A DNA stretch of 64,000 nucleotides from Clostridia bacterium (GCA_017516765.1 JAFXBE010000019.1:1-64000); one strand, 5' to 3'; numbered from the stretch's first letter, positions 1-8,685 are shown. The notes: a model not told the origin generated them from the sequence alone. Translations and numbers: made by a program.

Positions 1-669
1 ACCCTCAACTGCTTCTTTATCATGTCCCTGCGAAATCAGATATTCTTCAGCCAAACGCACCGCTTCTTCTGGAGGAATGGCTTCTTCGCCCGGAGTTTCA
101 TAAACATCCACATCGCTGTTTTCATTCCACAGTCCAACTTCAAACATGAGCTTAGAATACCATACCCAAGTTTCGTTATCCCAGTCTGTATAGGGACCCA
201 TCTCAACCCAAGCAATTCTGGTCAGGCTGATCGCACCAAGTCCATCTGTCCCAGCTTCAAACCCATACCGGTCAAGCATGAACACATCAATTTCCTTTTC
301 ACTCTGACGAGAAAGCCTTCTCGCTTCAGATTCAGACATAAGGCCATACTTGCCCATGATGGTCATCATGTACCGTTTCTCCTCAAGTGACCAGTTTTCA
401 TAATCCCCGCTGGTCAGGGTGATCTGAGCGATCTCGGAAAAGTATTCTCTGGACAGCGACCATGCCAGCGCGATGGTGGAGGACAGCAGGATCACTGCAA
501 GTACGATCAGAAGGATCAATTTGTTTTTTCGTAACACGGTTCCTTTTCTCCCTTCGTGCGCTGCCGAAAGCACGCGCCGGGCCAGATAGGGATCGGGCTG
601 TACGCCGGATGTGGCGCAATGCTGCTGCACAGCGGTGTGTACCTTGGCACGAATCAGCTTATCGTTCAT
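1..669 (-). CDS. Membrane-anchored partner (putative anti-sigma) of ECF sigma factor, 3' end beyond window
   Basis: The first 223 codons are visible and the frame is still open at base 1, so the C-terminus is missing. The ATG at 669 overlaps the sigma gene stop by 4 bp (ATGA), implying translational coupling. About 48 cytoplasmic residues are followed by one membrane segment (residues ~49-70, rich in Leu/Ile/Val) and an external domain with acidic and aromatic residues. The layout matches the paralogous protein at 1318-2601. Order and coupling suggest it is the anti-sigma or signal-sensing partner of the sigma factor at 666-1187. No catalytic motif is visible and the function is inferred from context. 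Confidence 0.7.
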   Translation of the reverse strand, partial: MNDKLIRAKVHTAVQQHCATSGVQPDPYLARRVLSAAHEGRKGTVLRKNKLILLIVLAVILLSSTIALAWSLSREYFSEIAQITLTSGDYENWSLEEKRYMMTIMGKYGLMSESEARRLSRQSEKEIDVFMLDRYGFEAGTDGLGAISLTRIAWVEMGPYTDWDNETWVWYSKLMFEVGLWNENSDVDVYETPGEEAIPPEEAVRLAEEYLISQGHDKEAVEG

Positions 670-1187
670 ATGCGCCCCTCCTTTTCCAGCACTGTACGCA
701 GCTTTGTGCAGGCTTGCTTCAGTCTGCCGGCTACGCTTGATACGGCAATGTTCAGCGAATCGGCAATCTCTTTCATCGACATATCCTGATAGTAGTACAG
801 CAGGATAACCTCTTTGTATTTTGCAGGCAGCTTGACAATGGCCTGTGCCAGTTCTTCGGCATCGTAGTCCTCCACCGGCTGAACAGGGATGGGTGTCATG
901 TCCTCCGGGGTCACCCGGCGATCCGTGTGGCGGAACCACGCGGAGCGTCTCATATCCCTGCAGGTATTGATAGCGATCCTCGTCAGCCATGTCTTCTCGC
1001 TGCACTCGCCGCGGAATGCAGTCATGGATCGGTATGCCTTCAAAAAGGTTTCCTGCACGGCGTCCTCTGCCAGTGTTCTGTCATGCAAATACATGAAGCA
1101 CATCTGCAGCAGGACAGCCTGGTATTGATCGATCAAACGGGTCAAACGGTTTTCGTTGGAGCTGTCCGGGCCCTTGACAGTTTCCAT
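666..1187 (-). CDS. RNA polymerase ECF-family sigma factor
   Basis: 173 residues, the usual ECF length. Region 2 (residues ~15-85) carries the typical LAEDAVQETFLKAY helix and the WLTRIAINTCRDMRR stretch. Region 4 (~110-168) carries KLPAKYKEVILLYYYQDMSMKEIADSLNI and a recognition helix. A strong SD (AAGGAGGTGAGC) precedes the ATG at 1187. The stop overlaps the start of the downstream membrane protein by 4 bp. About half of its residues match the second sigma factor at 2591-3115, so the pair arose by duplication. It should direct RNA polymerase to a small regulon in response to an envelope or extracellular signal; the signal is unknown. Confidence 0.9.
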   Translation of the reverse strand: METVKGPDSSNENRLTRLIDQYQAVLLQMCFMYLHDRTLAEDAVQETFLKAYRSMTAFRGECSEKTWLTRIAINTCRDMRRSAWFRHTDRRVTPEDMTPIPVQPVEDYDAEELAQAIVKLPAKYKEVILLYYYQDMSMKEIADSLNIAVSSVAGRLKQACTKLRTVLEKEGRI

Positions 1188-1277
1188 CTGCTGCTCACCT
1201 CCTTACACTGATACTGACGATGCTCGACAGGTGATTTTCGGAATTTTTGAAAATTTTATCAGAAATACGGAGATATG

Positions 1278-1307
1278 AAAAGAGCGCCTGCCCCGAAGGG
1301 CAAGCAC
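1278..1307 (-). terminator. Rho-independent terminator with UUCG loop
   Basis: On the minus strand a stem of about ten pairs closes on a C(UUCG)G tetraloop and is followed by TCTTTTC. It ends the 1318-2601 transcript just before the next sigma gene. A near-identical copy lies at 3207-3234. Confidence 0.75.
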
Positions 1308-1317
1308 TCGAAATAAA

Positions 1318-2601
1318 TTAGCCGAAGCTTGGGCTGTCATCAACCCAGTTTGCATCCACTTCGTCCGATACTTCCCACAAAACAATACTCATCCACCATT
1401 TCCTGTGGAGATTATCGAGAAGGCGCTTCGTCCTGATTTCACCGGTGATGCAGTCGATTTCAAACGAGTAATCATCTTCACCACGACTCATTGTAAACTT
1501 CCATACCGGGTTCGTATCCGTGGCAATCAGCACTTTCTTAAATACACGATAATCAGTAATACCCAAATCAGCTGCCGCAATGGCATAAGCATCGTCAAAC
1601 GAAATGGCGTCATCCGGAATGTCAGGATATTCCGTTTGTATAATACAGAGGTAGGCACGACCATTAGATGGCTTTACCAATTTCGCAGTTGCAAGGAACT
1701 CCTGATAAACATGCTGATCCCATTCAACATGAGCTGGATAATCCTTTTTGTAATAACGAACATAAGCATCACGCACATCCCCTACAGACGAGTCTGCTGA
1801 AAGTCCAAGGCGTACGGACTGGCCAAGTATTTCGCCATTATCTCTGAGATATACCCAGTATTCGCCTCCTGTGATCGTCTTCGGTTGAAAATCAATCGAC
1901 CAGTACAAGCCTGGATAATCTCCATCCGCATCGCCATTGATATACTGGACGCCTACTTGATACTGGCTTTCATCCATAATATCACCAGCAATCGAATAGT
2001 TTGCCGTCAAGTGAGCAACCGCACGGCTCACAGCCAGTTCCTGTTCTCCTTCAGGATCTTTCGGCATAGCTTTCTGACTCTCAGGAAAGATGCCCATGGC
2101 AACCAGCGCATCATCAAACCATTTCTGCTGCTCCAGCGTCCAGGTTGATATATCTTCACCAAACTCTGTATATGCAAGCAGCTTAATGAACTCATCCTTC
2201 GCATAACCTTCGCCATGAGATTCAGCCCATGCAATATTGCTCATAGCGTGTTCAGAAAACACAATTCCGTTTTCCTGCGCAAGCTGCACAAGGATAGACA
2301 CTTCTTCTGGGTTATAGTCAATCTCGCCTACAGACTGCTGCGCCATGGGAACGGCATAGTCATCAACAATCTGGCGCATAGATAGCAGAACTGCGGCTAC
2401 CGCAGTCACTGTCATCAATATCAGAACAATGGCAAAGACCATTCCTACAGATAGTTTCTTCTTCACCACAAAACCTCCTGTTTTAGGTGTTTCATGTGCC
2501 TTATTCAGCACACGCTGCACACGATACGGGTCAGAGGTGAGAGAGGCACACTGACGATCAATGCCCGTATGTACATGCTCTCGCATTTTCTCATGATTCA
2601 T
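1318..2601 (-). CDS. Single-pass membrane protein with PepSY-like external domain, partner of ECF sigma factor
   Basis: 427 residues from the ATG at 2601, chosen because it follows GGAAGGAGG with good spacing; an in-frame upstream start at 2619 lacks one. About 45 N-terminal residues are inside, a membrane helix spans roughly residues 48-70, and the rest is external. The C-terminal part has a PepSY-like signature (NPVWKFTM then YSFEIDCITGEI), a fold often found in extracytoplasmic inhibitors and sensors. Its start overlaps the sigma gene stop at 2591 by 11 bp. Likely an anti-sigma factor or signal sensor; no zinc-binding HxxxCxxC anti-sigma motif is present. Confidence 0.7.
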   Translation of the reverse strand: MNHEKMREHVHTGIDRQCASLTSDPYRVQRVLNKAHETPKTGGFVVKKKLSVGMVFAIVLILMTVTAVAAVLLSMRQIVDDYAVPMAQQSVGEIDYNPEEVSILVQLAQENGIVFSEHAMSNIAWAESHGEGYAKDEFIKLLAYTEFGEDISTWTLEQQKWFDDALVAMGIFPESQKAMPKDPEGEQELAVSRAVAHLTANYSIAGDIMDESQYQVGVQYINGDADGDYPGLYWSIDFQPKTITGGEYWVYLRDNGEILGQSVRLGLSADSSVGDVRDAYVRYYKKDYPAHVEWDQHVYQEFLATAKLVKPSNGRAYLCIIQTEYPDIPDDAISFDDAYAIAAADLGITDYRVFKKVLIATDTNPVWKFTMSRGEDDYSFEIDCITGEIRTKRLLDNLHRKWWMSIVLWEVSDEVDANWVDDSPSFG

Positions 2602-3115
2602 AGAAATCCTCCTTCCCAAGCATCTTTTTCAATTTGCTGCAAGCAGCTTTTACTCGTTTTTGAACGGTGGAAGCGGATATGTCCAGCACACTGGCGATCT
2701 CGCGCATGGTCATGTCCTGATAGAAGTGCAGCAGGACGACTTCCTTGTATTTGGTCGGCAGCTTCAGAATGGCCTGTGTCAGATCATCCGCTTCCATGAA
2801 CTCAAACACCTTTGTCGGTAGCGGTAAGCGTTCAATCTCCACACTGCGATCCATATACCGGAACCAGGCGCTGCGTTTCATATCCCGGCATGTGTTCATG
2901 GCAATCCGCATGAGCCAGGTCTTCTCGCTGCTCTCTCCACGGAAGGAATCAAGTGCTTTATATGCCTTCAGGAAGGTTTCCTGGGTCGCATCCTCTGCAA
3001 GCGCCTTGTCGTGGAGGTACATGTAACATGTGCGCAGCAATATCACTTCATATTCTGCCACCATGTGTGCCAGCATTTCTTCGTGGGAGTAAGTCGGGCC
3101 CTTCACCAACTCCAT
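2591..3115 (-). CDS. RNA polymerase ECF-family sigma factor (second copy)
   Basis: 174 residues with a sigma region 2 (LAEDATQETFLKAY and LMRIAMNTCRDMKR) and a region 4 helix-turn-helix (MTMREIASVLDISASTVQKRV). The ATG at 3115 follows AAAGGAGGTGAGCAGCA, nearly the same leader as the other sigma gene. The stop overlaps the following membrane-protein gene by 11 bp. The two sigma/partner modules share gene order, coupling, SD and terminator, so they are a tandem duplication that has since diverged. Confidence 0.9.
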   Translation of the reverse strand: MELVKGPTYSHEEMLAHMVAEYEVILLRTCYMYLHDKALAEDATQETFLKAYKALDSFRGESSEKTWLMRIAMNTCRDMKRSAWFRYMDRSVEIERLPLPTKVFEFMEADDLTQAILKLPTKYKEVVLLHFYQDMTMREIASVLDISASTVQKRVKAACSKLKKMLGKEDFYES

Positions 3116-3206
3116 TGCTGCTCACCTCCTTTCACTAAGTTAGACGCATTGTTTTTCGTTTTGTCCACCTTTTTCAAAAATAATATCAGGAAATGCGGGC
3201 AATGAA

Positions 3207-3234
3207 AAGAGCGCCTGCCCCGAAGGGCAAGCGC
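3207..3234 (-). terminator. Rho-independent terminator with UUCG loop (end of ribF-udk operon)
   Basis: Minus strand: GCGCTTGCCC, TTCG loop, GGGCAGGCGC, then TCTTTTC. Ten base pairs with one G-T wobble. It separates the udk operon from the ECF sigma gene at 3115. About 28 bases match the terminator at 1278-1307. Confidence 0.8.
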
Positions 3235-3309
3235 ACAGCGATTTTTCATTGTGTGTTGGCCGCAGCTCCATCAAACAGCGTTCGCTGCCCGGCAAAGCCG
3301 CAAACGATC

Positions 3310-3915
3310 CTACTGCAGCTCGTGCCGCACATACCCCGCCAAAATCTCCACGATCCGGGCGTTCTTCCCGCCGTGGGCAACGATCACATCCGCCAGCTCG
3401 ATGTAGTTGCGGATGTGCTTGTCGAACATGGGCTTAACGGTGGTCATGTACTGCATGGAGATGCTGTCGATGCTGCGCCCCCGCTCGTTGATGTCCCGGG
3501 AGATGCGGCGCAGCAGGCATACATCCGGTTCTACGCTCATGTACAGCTTCAGGAACATCAATTCCAGCAGGCGTTCGTCGTAGAACACATGGATGCCCTC
3601 GATGATCAGCACCCGGCAGGGGTAGATCAGCTCGTTGCTGTCGGCGCGGCAGTGGTTGGCATAATCGTACTGCTTCCGGGTAATGGGCTGGCCGCTGAGT
3701 AGGGTGCGCATATCCTCCAGAAACAGATCGTGGTCGAAAATATCCGGTTCGTCATAGTTGAGCAGGCAGCGTTCCTCATAGCTCAGGTTGGGATGGTCGC
3801 GGTAATAGCAATCGTGATTGATCACTGTGCAGCCATCACCGATCGCTTTGCACAGTTCCTGCGCCAACGTGCTTTTGCCGCTTCCGCTGGCGCCGCAGAT
3901 CCCGATGATCAGCAT
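3310..3915 (-). CDS. udk: Uridine kinase (uridine/cytidine monophosphokinase)
   Basis: Phosphorylates uridine or cytidine to the monophosphate in pyrimidine salvage, in the cytoplasm. 201 residues, normal family length. The P-loop GASGSGKS is at residues ~7-14, followed by the family landmarks DCYYRDH, YDEPDIFD and RKQYDYANHCR, and the Walker-B-like IIEGIHVF. The ATG at 3915 follows AAAGGAGTTGAGCAGAAA; upstream in-frame residues are not family-like. It is the last gene of the minus-strand operon, 22 bp after degV, and is followed by the terminator at 3207-3234. Confidence 0.88.
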   Translation of the reverse strand: MLIIGICGASGSGKSTLAQELCKAIGDGCTVINHDCYYRDHPNLSYEERCLLNYDEPDIFDHDLFLEDMRTLLSGQPITRKQYDYANHCRADSNELIYPCRVLIIEGIHVFYDERLLELMFLKLYMSVEPDVCLLRRISRDINERGRSIDSISMQYMTTVKPMFDKHIRNYIELADVIVAHGGKNARIVEILAGYVRHELQ

Positions 3916-3937
3916 TTTCTGCTCAACTCCTTTGGTA

Positions 3938-4825
3938 TCAGTTTTCCCGCTTGTCACCCCAGAAGAACAGGGCAACGGTTCCGGGACCGGTATGGCTGCC
4001 GATGGTGGTGCCGATGCTGTTGATCAGCACCTTTCCCCGCAGCTTGGGGAATTTTTCTTCCACCAGCCGGGCTACCTCGGTGGCGGCGTCCATGGTGGCA
4101 GACTGGGAGATGTAGCACTTGCCGCTGTAGTCGAGACGATCCTCGGCAAAGGCTTCCATCTTGCTTACGATCTCGCGGATCACCTTGTTCTTGCCGCGGA
4201 TCTTGAACCGGGGGATCAGCTTGCCCTCGTTGCTCACATTCAGCAGGGGACAGATGTTCAGCAGCGTGCCCACGAAGCCGGAGGCCTTGGAAACGCGCCC
4301 GCCCTTGACAAAGAAGGTAAGATCGGTGGAGAAGAACCAATGGTGCAGGTTCAGCTTGTTTTCTTCCGTCCAGTCCTTCAGGGCATCGATGTTCATGCCG
4401 CCGTCCCGCAGGTCGGCCAGCTTATCCATCAACAAACCGTAGCCGGAGGATGCCGCCAGCGAATCGATAATGTACAGCTTGCGCTCCGGGTAGCGAGCAC
4501 TCAGCTTGCGCTGCGCCATGCAGGCGGAATCGTAGGAACCGGAAATGCCGGAAGAAAGGCTCAGGTGCAGTATATCCTTGCCTTCCTTCAGGAAGGATTC
4601 GAAGTACTCGATGTACTCTTCGGCGTTGATTTGGGAGGTACGGGTCTCTGCACCGTTCCGCATGGCTTTGTAGAACTGGTCAAAGGGAACGGACTGCCCC
4701 AGGTCGTCGGGGTATTGTTTGCCGTCCAGCTCGTAGTGGAAGCAGATGTAACGAATGTCTCTTTCTTCAAAGTGTTCGCGGCTCAGATCTGCGGTGGAAC
4801 AACAGCTCAAAATGTACTCTGCCAT
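3938..4825 (-). CDS. DegV-family fatty-acid-binding protein (FakB type)
   Basis: DegV proteins bind a fatty acid and present it to the kinase FakA for phosphorylation. 295 residues from the ATG at 4825. Recognisable blocks are the N-terminal DLSREHFEERDI strand, TSQINAEEY, the ligand-binding LSSGISGSY, IDSLAASSGYG and FVKGGRVSK, and a C-terminal GPGTVALFF. The partner kinase FakA is at 44969-46621 in the same window. It lies between truA and udk in an operon, 33 bp from truA. The ligand cannot be read from the sequence. Confidence 0.85.
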   Translation of the reverse strand: MAEYILSCCSTADLSREHFEERDIRYICFHYELDGKQYPDDLGQSVPFDQFYKAMRNGAETRTSQINAEEYIEYFESFLKEGKDILHLSLSSGISGSYDSACMAQRKLSARYPERKLYIIDSLAASSGYGLLMDKLADLRDGGMNIDALKDWTEENKLNLHHWFFSTDLTFFVKGGRVSKASGFVGTLLNICPLLNVSNEGKLIPRFKIRGKNKVIREIVSKMEAFAEDRLDYSGKCYISQSATMDAATEVARLVEEKFPKLRGKVLINSIGTTIGSHTGPGTVALFFWGDKREN

Positions 4826-4858
4826 TGGGATCACTCGCTTTCAATCAGAATTCAACCC

Positions 4859-5680
4859 TTATTTTACCATCCCGAAAAGGGTCTGTCCAATCAACGGTTG
4901 TTGATAAAATACCTGTGTAAGCTCCAGACCGCAGGCGGGGGCGGTGATGCCCAGAGCAAGCCTGTCGCCTGTTTCCAGCGCGGTGCGGAAGGCATCCTCC
5001 GGGATGCGCCCCATGCCGATATCCAGCATGGTACCCGCGATGATGCGCACCATATTGTACAGGAAGGCATTGCCCTTTACGGTCAGGGTCAGCTCGTCGC
5101 CGTTCTTTGCAAGCTGCACATCCTCAAGTGTGCGGATGGTGGTCTTGGCAGTGCCGCCCGCCGCCTGAAAGGCTGCAAAGTCGTGGGTGCCCAGCAGGCA
5201 GGGCAGGCTGCGCTGCATGCGTTCCACATCCAGCGTCTGGGGCACGTGGGCGGTCAGATCCCGGTACATGGCGCTGGCGTGAAGGGCGTTGTGGATGCGG
5301 TAGGTGTAACGCTTGCCCTTGGCATCGAACCTGGCATGAAAATCGGAATCAATGTCCATCCCTGCCAACACGCGAATGTCCGGGGGCAGGCAGGTGTTGA
5401 GGGCAAAGGCGTACTTGTCTGCCGGGATGCGGCTGTGGGTGTCGAAGTGCACACACTGACCCATGGCATGCACTCCTGCATCCGTGCGGCTGGATCCGGT
5501 GACCACGATGGGCTCTCCGGTCAGCTTGCGCAGGGCTTCCTCCAGCACCTGCTGCACGGCAAGGGCGTTCTGCTGCCGCTGCCAGCCTGCATAGGCAGTG
5601 CCGTCGTAGCTGACGCGGATCAGTACCCGGTGGGTGCCGGGGATGGGTTCGGGCTTGATAATGGGTGGTAAAACGGTCAT
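4859..5680 (-). CDS. truA: tRNA pseudouridine(38-40) synthase
   Basis: Converts uridines 38-40 of the tRNA anticodon arm to pseudouridine. 273 residues. The catalytic Asp lies at about position 67 in GSSRTDAGVHA. Other family blocks are RVSYDGTAYAGWQRQ near the N-terminus, the YTYRIHN stretch, FAAFQAAGG, and FLYNMVRIIAGTMLDIGMG near the C-terminus. The start overlaps the ecfT stop by 4 bp, so the two are probably translationally coupled; truA downstream of ecfT is a common Firmicute arrangement. Confidence 0.95.
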   Translation of the reverse strand: MTVLPPIIKPEPIPGTHRVLIRVSYDGTAYAGWQRQQNALAVQQVLEEALRKLTGEPIVVTGSSRTDAGVHAMGQCVHFDTHSRIPADKYAFALNTCLPPDIRVLAGMDIDSDFHARFDAKGKRYTYRIHNALHASAMYRDLTAHVPQTLDVERMQRSLPCLLGTHDFAAFQAAGGTAKTTIRTLEDVQLAKNGDELTLTVKGNAFLYNMVRIIAGTMLDIGMGRIPEDAFRTALETGDRLALGITAPACGLELTQVFYQQPLIGQTLFGMVK

Positions 5681-6483
5681 TTGATCAACGCTCCGCAGAG
5701 AATGGTCAGCACAAGGGCGGCAACCGAGACCAGCGCCGCATACAGGTCATTCTGTGTAAAACGCAGCACGCGCATACGGGTGCGGCCTTCGCCGCCGTGG
5801 TAGCAGCGGGCTTCCATAGCCATGGCCAGCTCTCCCGCACGGCGGAATGCGCTTACGAACAGCGGCACCAGCAGCGGCACCATGGCTTTGGCACGCTTGA
5901 AAAGGTTGCCGCTTTCAAAGTCTGCGCCGCGGGCCATCTGCGCCTTCATGATCTTGTCGGCCTCCTCGATCAGCGTGGGGATAAAGCGCAGGGCGATGGT
6001 CATCATCATCGCCAGCTCGTGGGAGGGGAAGCCGATCTTACTCAGGGGCTTGAGCAGCACTTCGATACCGTCGCACAGAGCGATGGGGGAGGTGGTCAGC
6101 GTAAGCACGGAGGTGCCCGCTACAAGGAACACCAGCCGCATGCTGAAGTGGATCGCCGTCATCAGCCCTTCTTTGGTGATCTTGAGAATACCCCACTCCA
6201 GCCACACCGTACTGCCGGAGGAAAAGAACAGGTTCAGCACAAAGGTGATGATCAGCAGAAAGCGCAGGGGCTTGATTGCCTTCAGAAGCTGCCCGAAGGT
6301 GATGCCGCTCAGCTTGGAGCAAAGAAACAGATACGCCAACGGGATCACGTACCAGACAGGGCTGGAAACGCAGAAGATCATGGCGATGTAGACGATGGTC
6401 AGCAGGATCTTGGTGCGGGGGTCGAGCCGGTGTACCACGGTGTTGCCGGGCATATACTGCCCGAGGGTAATGTCTCTCAGCAT
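5677..6483 (-). CDS. ecfT: Energy-coupling factor transporter transmembrane protein
   Basis: Membrane scaffold of an ECF-type vitamin importer; it couples the two ATPases to exchangeable substrate-binding S components. 268 residues with several hydrophobic helices (e.g. ~28-70, ~88-125, 245-266). The cytoplasmic coupling motif ARG (QMARGADF) and a second Arg motif (EARCYHGGEG) are visible. It overlaps ecfA2 by 7 bp and truA by 4 bp. No S component gene lies in the window, so this is likely a shared (group II) module; the neighbouring riboflavin kinase makes riboflavin one plausible substrate. Confidence 0.93.
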   Translation of the reverse strand: MLRDITLGQYMPGNTVVHRLDPRTKILLTIVYIAMIFCVSSPVWYVIPLAYLFLCSKLSGITFGQLLKAIKPLRFLLIITFVLNLFFSSGSTVWLEWGILKITKEGLMTAIHFSMRLVFLVAGTSVLTLTTSPIALCDGIEVLLKPLSKIGFPSHELAMMMTIALRFIPTLIEEADKIMKAQMARGADFESGNLFKRAKAMVPLLVPLFVSAFRRAGELAMAMEARCYHGGEGRTRMRVLRFTQNDLYAALVSVAALVLTILCGALIK

Positions 6484-7343
6484 ACGCCCGCCTCCTTGCC
6501 TGCCAGCTTCAGTATAGCGTTGTACATCTCATCGCAGGTATACAGATCGTCCGGCAGTTCAAAGCCCGCCTCCCGAAGCTGATACGCCAGCTCTGCGGCC
6601 TGGGGCACGCCCAGCCCGATGGATGCCATCAGCTCCCGCTGGCAGAACACCTCCCGGGGGGTACCGGTCAGGGCCAGCTCGCCCTTGCTCATTACGATCA
6701 GGCGGGTGGCAAGGGTGGAGATATCATCCATGCTGTGACTGACCATGATCACCGTCAGCCCGCCTGCGGCATGCAGCTGGCGGATCATCTCCAGAATGCT
6801 GCGGCGGCCTGCGGGATCCAGCCCGGCGGTGGGTTCGTCCAGCACCAGTACCTTGGGCTGCATAGCCAGCACGCCTGCAATGGCAACACGGCGCATCTGT
6901 CCGCCGCTCAGGTCGAAGGGGGAGCGGTCGGCGATCTCGTCGTAATCCAGCCCCACCTTTTCCATGGCGGTGCGTACGCGCTGATCGATCTCTTCGTCGG
7001 AAAGCCCCAGGTTTTTGGGACCGAAGGCGATGTCCTTGGCAACGGTCTCTTCAAAAAGCTGGTATTCCGGGTACTGGAAGACCAGACCCACCTTGCGGCG
7101 CACCTCCAGCAGACTGGTCTCCTTGGCGGTCAGATCCAGCCCGTCCACGATCACCTTGCCTTCGGTGGGCTTGATCAGACCGTTCAGGTGCTGCACAAGG
7201 GTGGTCTTGCCGCTGCCCGTGTGCCCCAGAAGACCGATCAGCTCGCCGTCTTCGATGGTCAGGGAAATATCCCGGAGCGCAACGGCAGAAAACGGGCTGC
7301 CCGGCATATAGGTATGCGTCAGATGTTCGATTTGGATGGGCAT
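6477..7343 (-). CDS. ecfA2: Energy-coupling factor transporter ATP-binding protein EcfA2
   Basis: One of the paired ABC ATPases powering the ECF importer. 288 residues: Walker A GHTGSGKTT (~40-48), Q-loop FQYPEYQLFEETV, signature LSGGQMRR, Walker B VLVLDEPTAGLD, and H-loop VSHSMDD. The C-terminal extension carries the EcfA-specific region before LPDDLYTCDEMYNAIL. It overlaps ecfA1 by 25 bp and ecfT by 7 bp, consistent with stoichiometric expression of the module. Confidence 0.95.
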   Translation of the reverse strand: MPIQIEHLTHTYMPGSPFSAVALRDISLTIEDGELIGLLGHTGSGKTTLVQHLNGLIKPTEGKVIVDGLDLTAKETSLLEVRRKVGLVFQYPEYQLFEETVAKDIAFGPKNLGLSDEEIDQRVRTAMEKVGLDYDEIADRSPFDLSGGQMRRVAIAGVLAMQPKVLVLDEPTAGLDPAGRRSILEMIRQLHAAGGLTVIMVSHSMDDISTLATRLIVMSKGELALTGTPREVFCQRELMASIGLGVPQAAELAYQLREAGFELPDDLYTCDEMYNAILKLAGKEAGVC

Positions 7344-8185
7344 AGCGTATTCGTCAGCTCCTTTACCATATCTGCAACGGTCAGAATATTTTCATCCAGC
7401 GGAAGCCCGGCATTGCGCAGGCGCATGGCAAGCTCTGCCATGGGGGGCACATCCAGCCCCAACTCCTTGATCTCTTCCACACGGGAGAACACCTGCGCAG
7501 GGGTGCCGTCCATCACGGTGCGGCCGCTGTCCAGCACCACCACACGGTCGGCGTGGGCGGCCTCCTCCATGTAATGGGTGATCCATACCACCGTCATGCC
7601 CTTATCCCGGTTCAGGCGGCGTACGGTCTTGAGCACATCCTTGCGCCCGGAGGGATCCAGCATGGCGGTGGCTTCGTCCATAATGATCACATCCGGCTGC
7701 ATGGCCAGCACACCCGCAATGGCAACACGCTGCTTCTGCCCGCCGGAAAGCATATGGGGGGCAGCATCGGCCTTTTCGGTCATGCGCACCGCCTCCAGCG
7801 CTTCGTCGATGCGGGGCAGCATCTCTTCTCTGGGAACGCCCAGGTTCTCCAGACCAAAGGCCACATCCTCCCGTACCACATTGGCTACGATCTGGTTGTC
7901 CGGGTTCTGGAATACCATGCCCGCATGGCGGCGGATGTTCCAGATATCCTCCTCGCTGGTGGTATCCATACCGCAGACCAGCACTTTGCCGCCGGTGGGC
8001 AGATAGATCGCGTTCATCAGCTTGGCCATGGTGCTCTTGCCGGAACCGTTATGCCCCAGCACAGCCACAAAAGTGCCTTTTTCCACCTGCAGGCTTACCT
8101 TGTCCACCGCAGGGGTTTCGTCCTCTTCGTCGTAGGCGTAGCTGGCAAGCTCCAGCTCAATGGGCCATACCTGCTTCTGTTCCAA
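7319..8185 (-). CDS. ecfA1: Energy-coupling factor transporter ATP-binding protein EcfA1
   Basis: Second ABC ATPase of the ECF importer. Walker A GHNGSGKST, Q-loop FQNPDNQIVAN, signature LSGGQKQR, Walker B VIIMDEATAMLD and WITHYMEEA are all present. The Walker B glutamate is followed by Ala rather than the Pro seen in EcfA2. I place the start at TTG 8185, which follows GAAAGGAG with 9 nt spacing and begins 5 bp after the ribF stop; an in-frame ATG at 8248 would overlap ribF by 58 bp and has no SD. About 288 residues. Start call is inference, identity is firm. Confidence 0.93.
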   Translation of the reverse strand: MEQKQVWPIELELASYAYDEEDETPAVDKVSLQVEKGTFVAVLGHNGSGKSTMAKLMNAIYLPTGGKVLVCGMDTTSEEDIWNIRRHAGMVFQNPDNQIVANVVREDVAFGLENLGVPREEMLPRIDEALEAVRMTEKADAAPHMLSGGQKQRVAIAGVLAMQPDVIIMDEATAMLDPSGRKDVLKTVRRLNRDKGMTVVWITHYMEEAAHADRVVVLDSGRTVMDGTPAQVFSRVEEIKELGLDVPPMAELAMRLRNAGLPLDENILTVADMVKELTNTLCPSKSNI

Positions 8186-8190
8186 TTCTG

Positions 8191-8652
8191 TCAGCTCCTT
8201 TCCTTCTGAACGATGCTGTTCAGAAGCGTTGGAAATGCCAACGCCCATTCACGGGCGTTCTGCTTGTCTCTTTGAAGCTGCGCTTTGAGCAGCTCCAGAG
8301 AGGAAAACGCGGTTTCCGGGCGCAGATAGTGCAAATATTCCAGCACGATCTTCTCCCCGTACAATGCGCCGCCGGAATAATCCAGCAGATGCGCTTCCAC
8401 CGTAGGGATCCCTTCCGGGGCTGTGGGGTGTCTGCCCTGGTTGAGCACACACAGATACAGCTCGTTCCGTATGCAGGCAACACCGGCGTACACACCGTCC
8501 CGTGGCCAGCCGCCCGGGCGCATATCGTAGCGGATGTTGGCTGTGGGGAAGCCCAGCTGCGATCCCAGCTGCTTGCCCCGGATCACTTCTCCCGCAACGG
8601 TAAAGGGCAGGGATACTGCGCCTGTGCCGCATGGATGGTTGCCGCCCTGCAT
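8191..8652 (-). CDS. Riboflavin kinase domain protein (RibF C-terminal half only)
   Basis: Predicted flavokinase, ATP + riboflavin to FMN. 153 residues, about half the length of bifunctional RibF. The riboflavin-kinase landmarks are present: GEVIRGKQLGSQLGFPTANI (residues ~21-40), DGVYAGVA, NQGRHPT, and VEAHLLDYSGGALYGEKI. The N-terminal FAD synthetase (nucleotidyltransferase) domain is absent, and the ATG at 8652 follows AAGGAGG, so the short form is not a miscalled start. First gene of the operon with ecfA1A2T; a promoter lies at 8686-8715. FAD synthesis must come from another gene. Confidence 0.85.
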   Translation of the reverse strand: MQGGNHPCGTGAVSLPFTVAGEVIRGKQLGSQLGFPTANIRYDMRPGGWPRDGVYAGVACIRNELYLCVLNQGRHPTAPEGIPTVEAHLLDYSGGALYGEKIVLEYLHYLRPETAFSSLELLKAQLQRDKQNAREWALAFPTLLNSIVQKERS

Positions 8653-8685
8653 CAGATCCCTCCTTATTGAATCCTCAACTAATCA

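Noticed and set aside
3818..5671. Plus-strand frame of about 600 codons
   Set aside because: Antisense to truA and the DegV gene, which have clear motifs and operon spacing.
8186..8248. ATG 8248 as ecfA1 start
   Set aside because: It would overlap ribF by 58 bp without an SD, whereas TTG 8185 has GAAAGGAG at 9 nt and gives a standard EcfA1 N-terminus.
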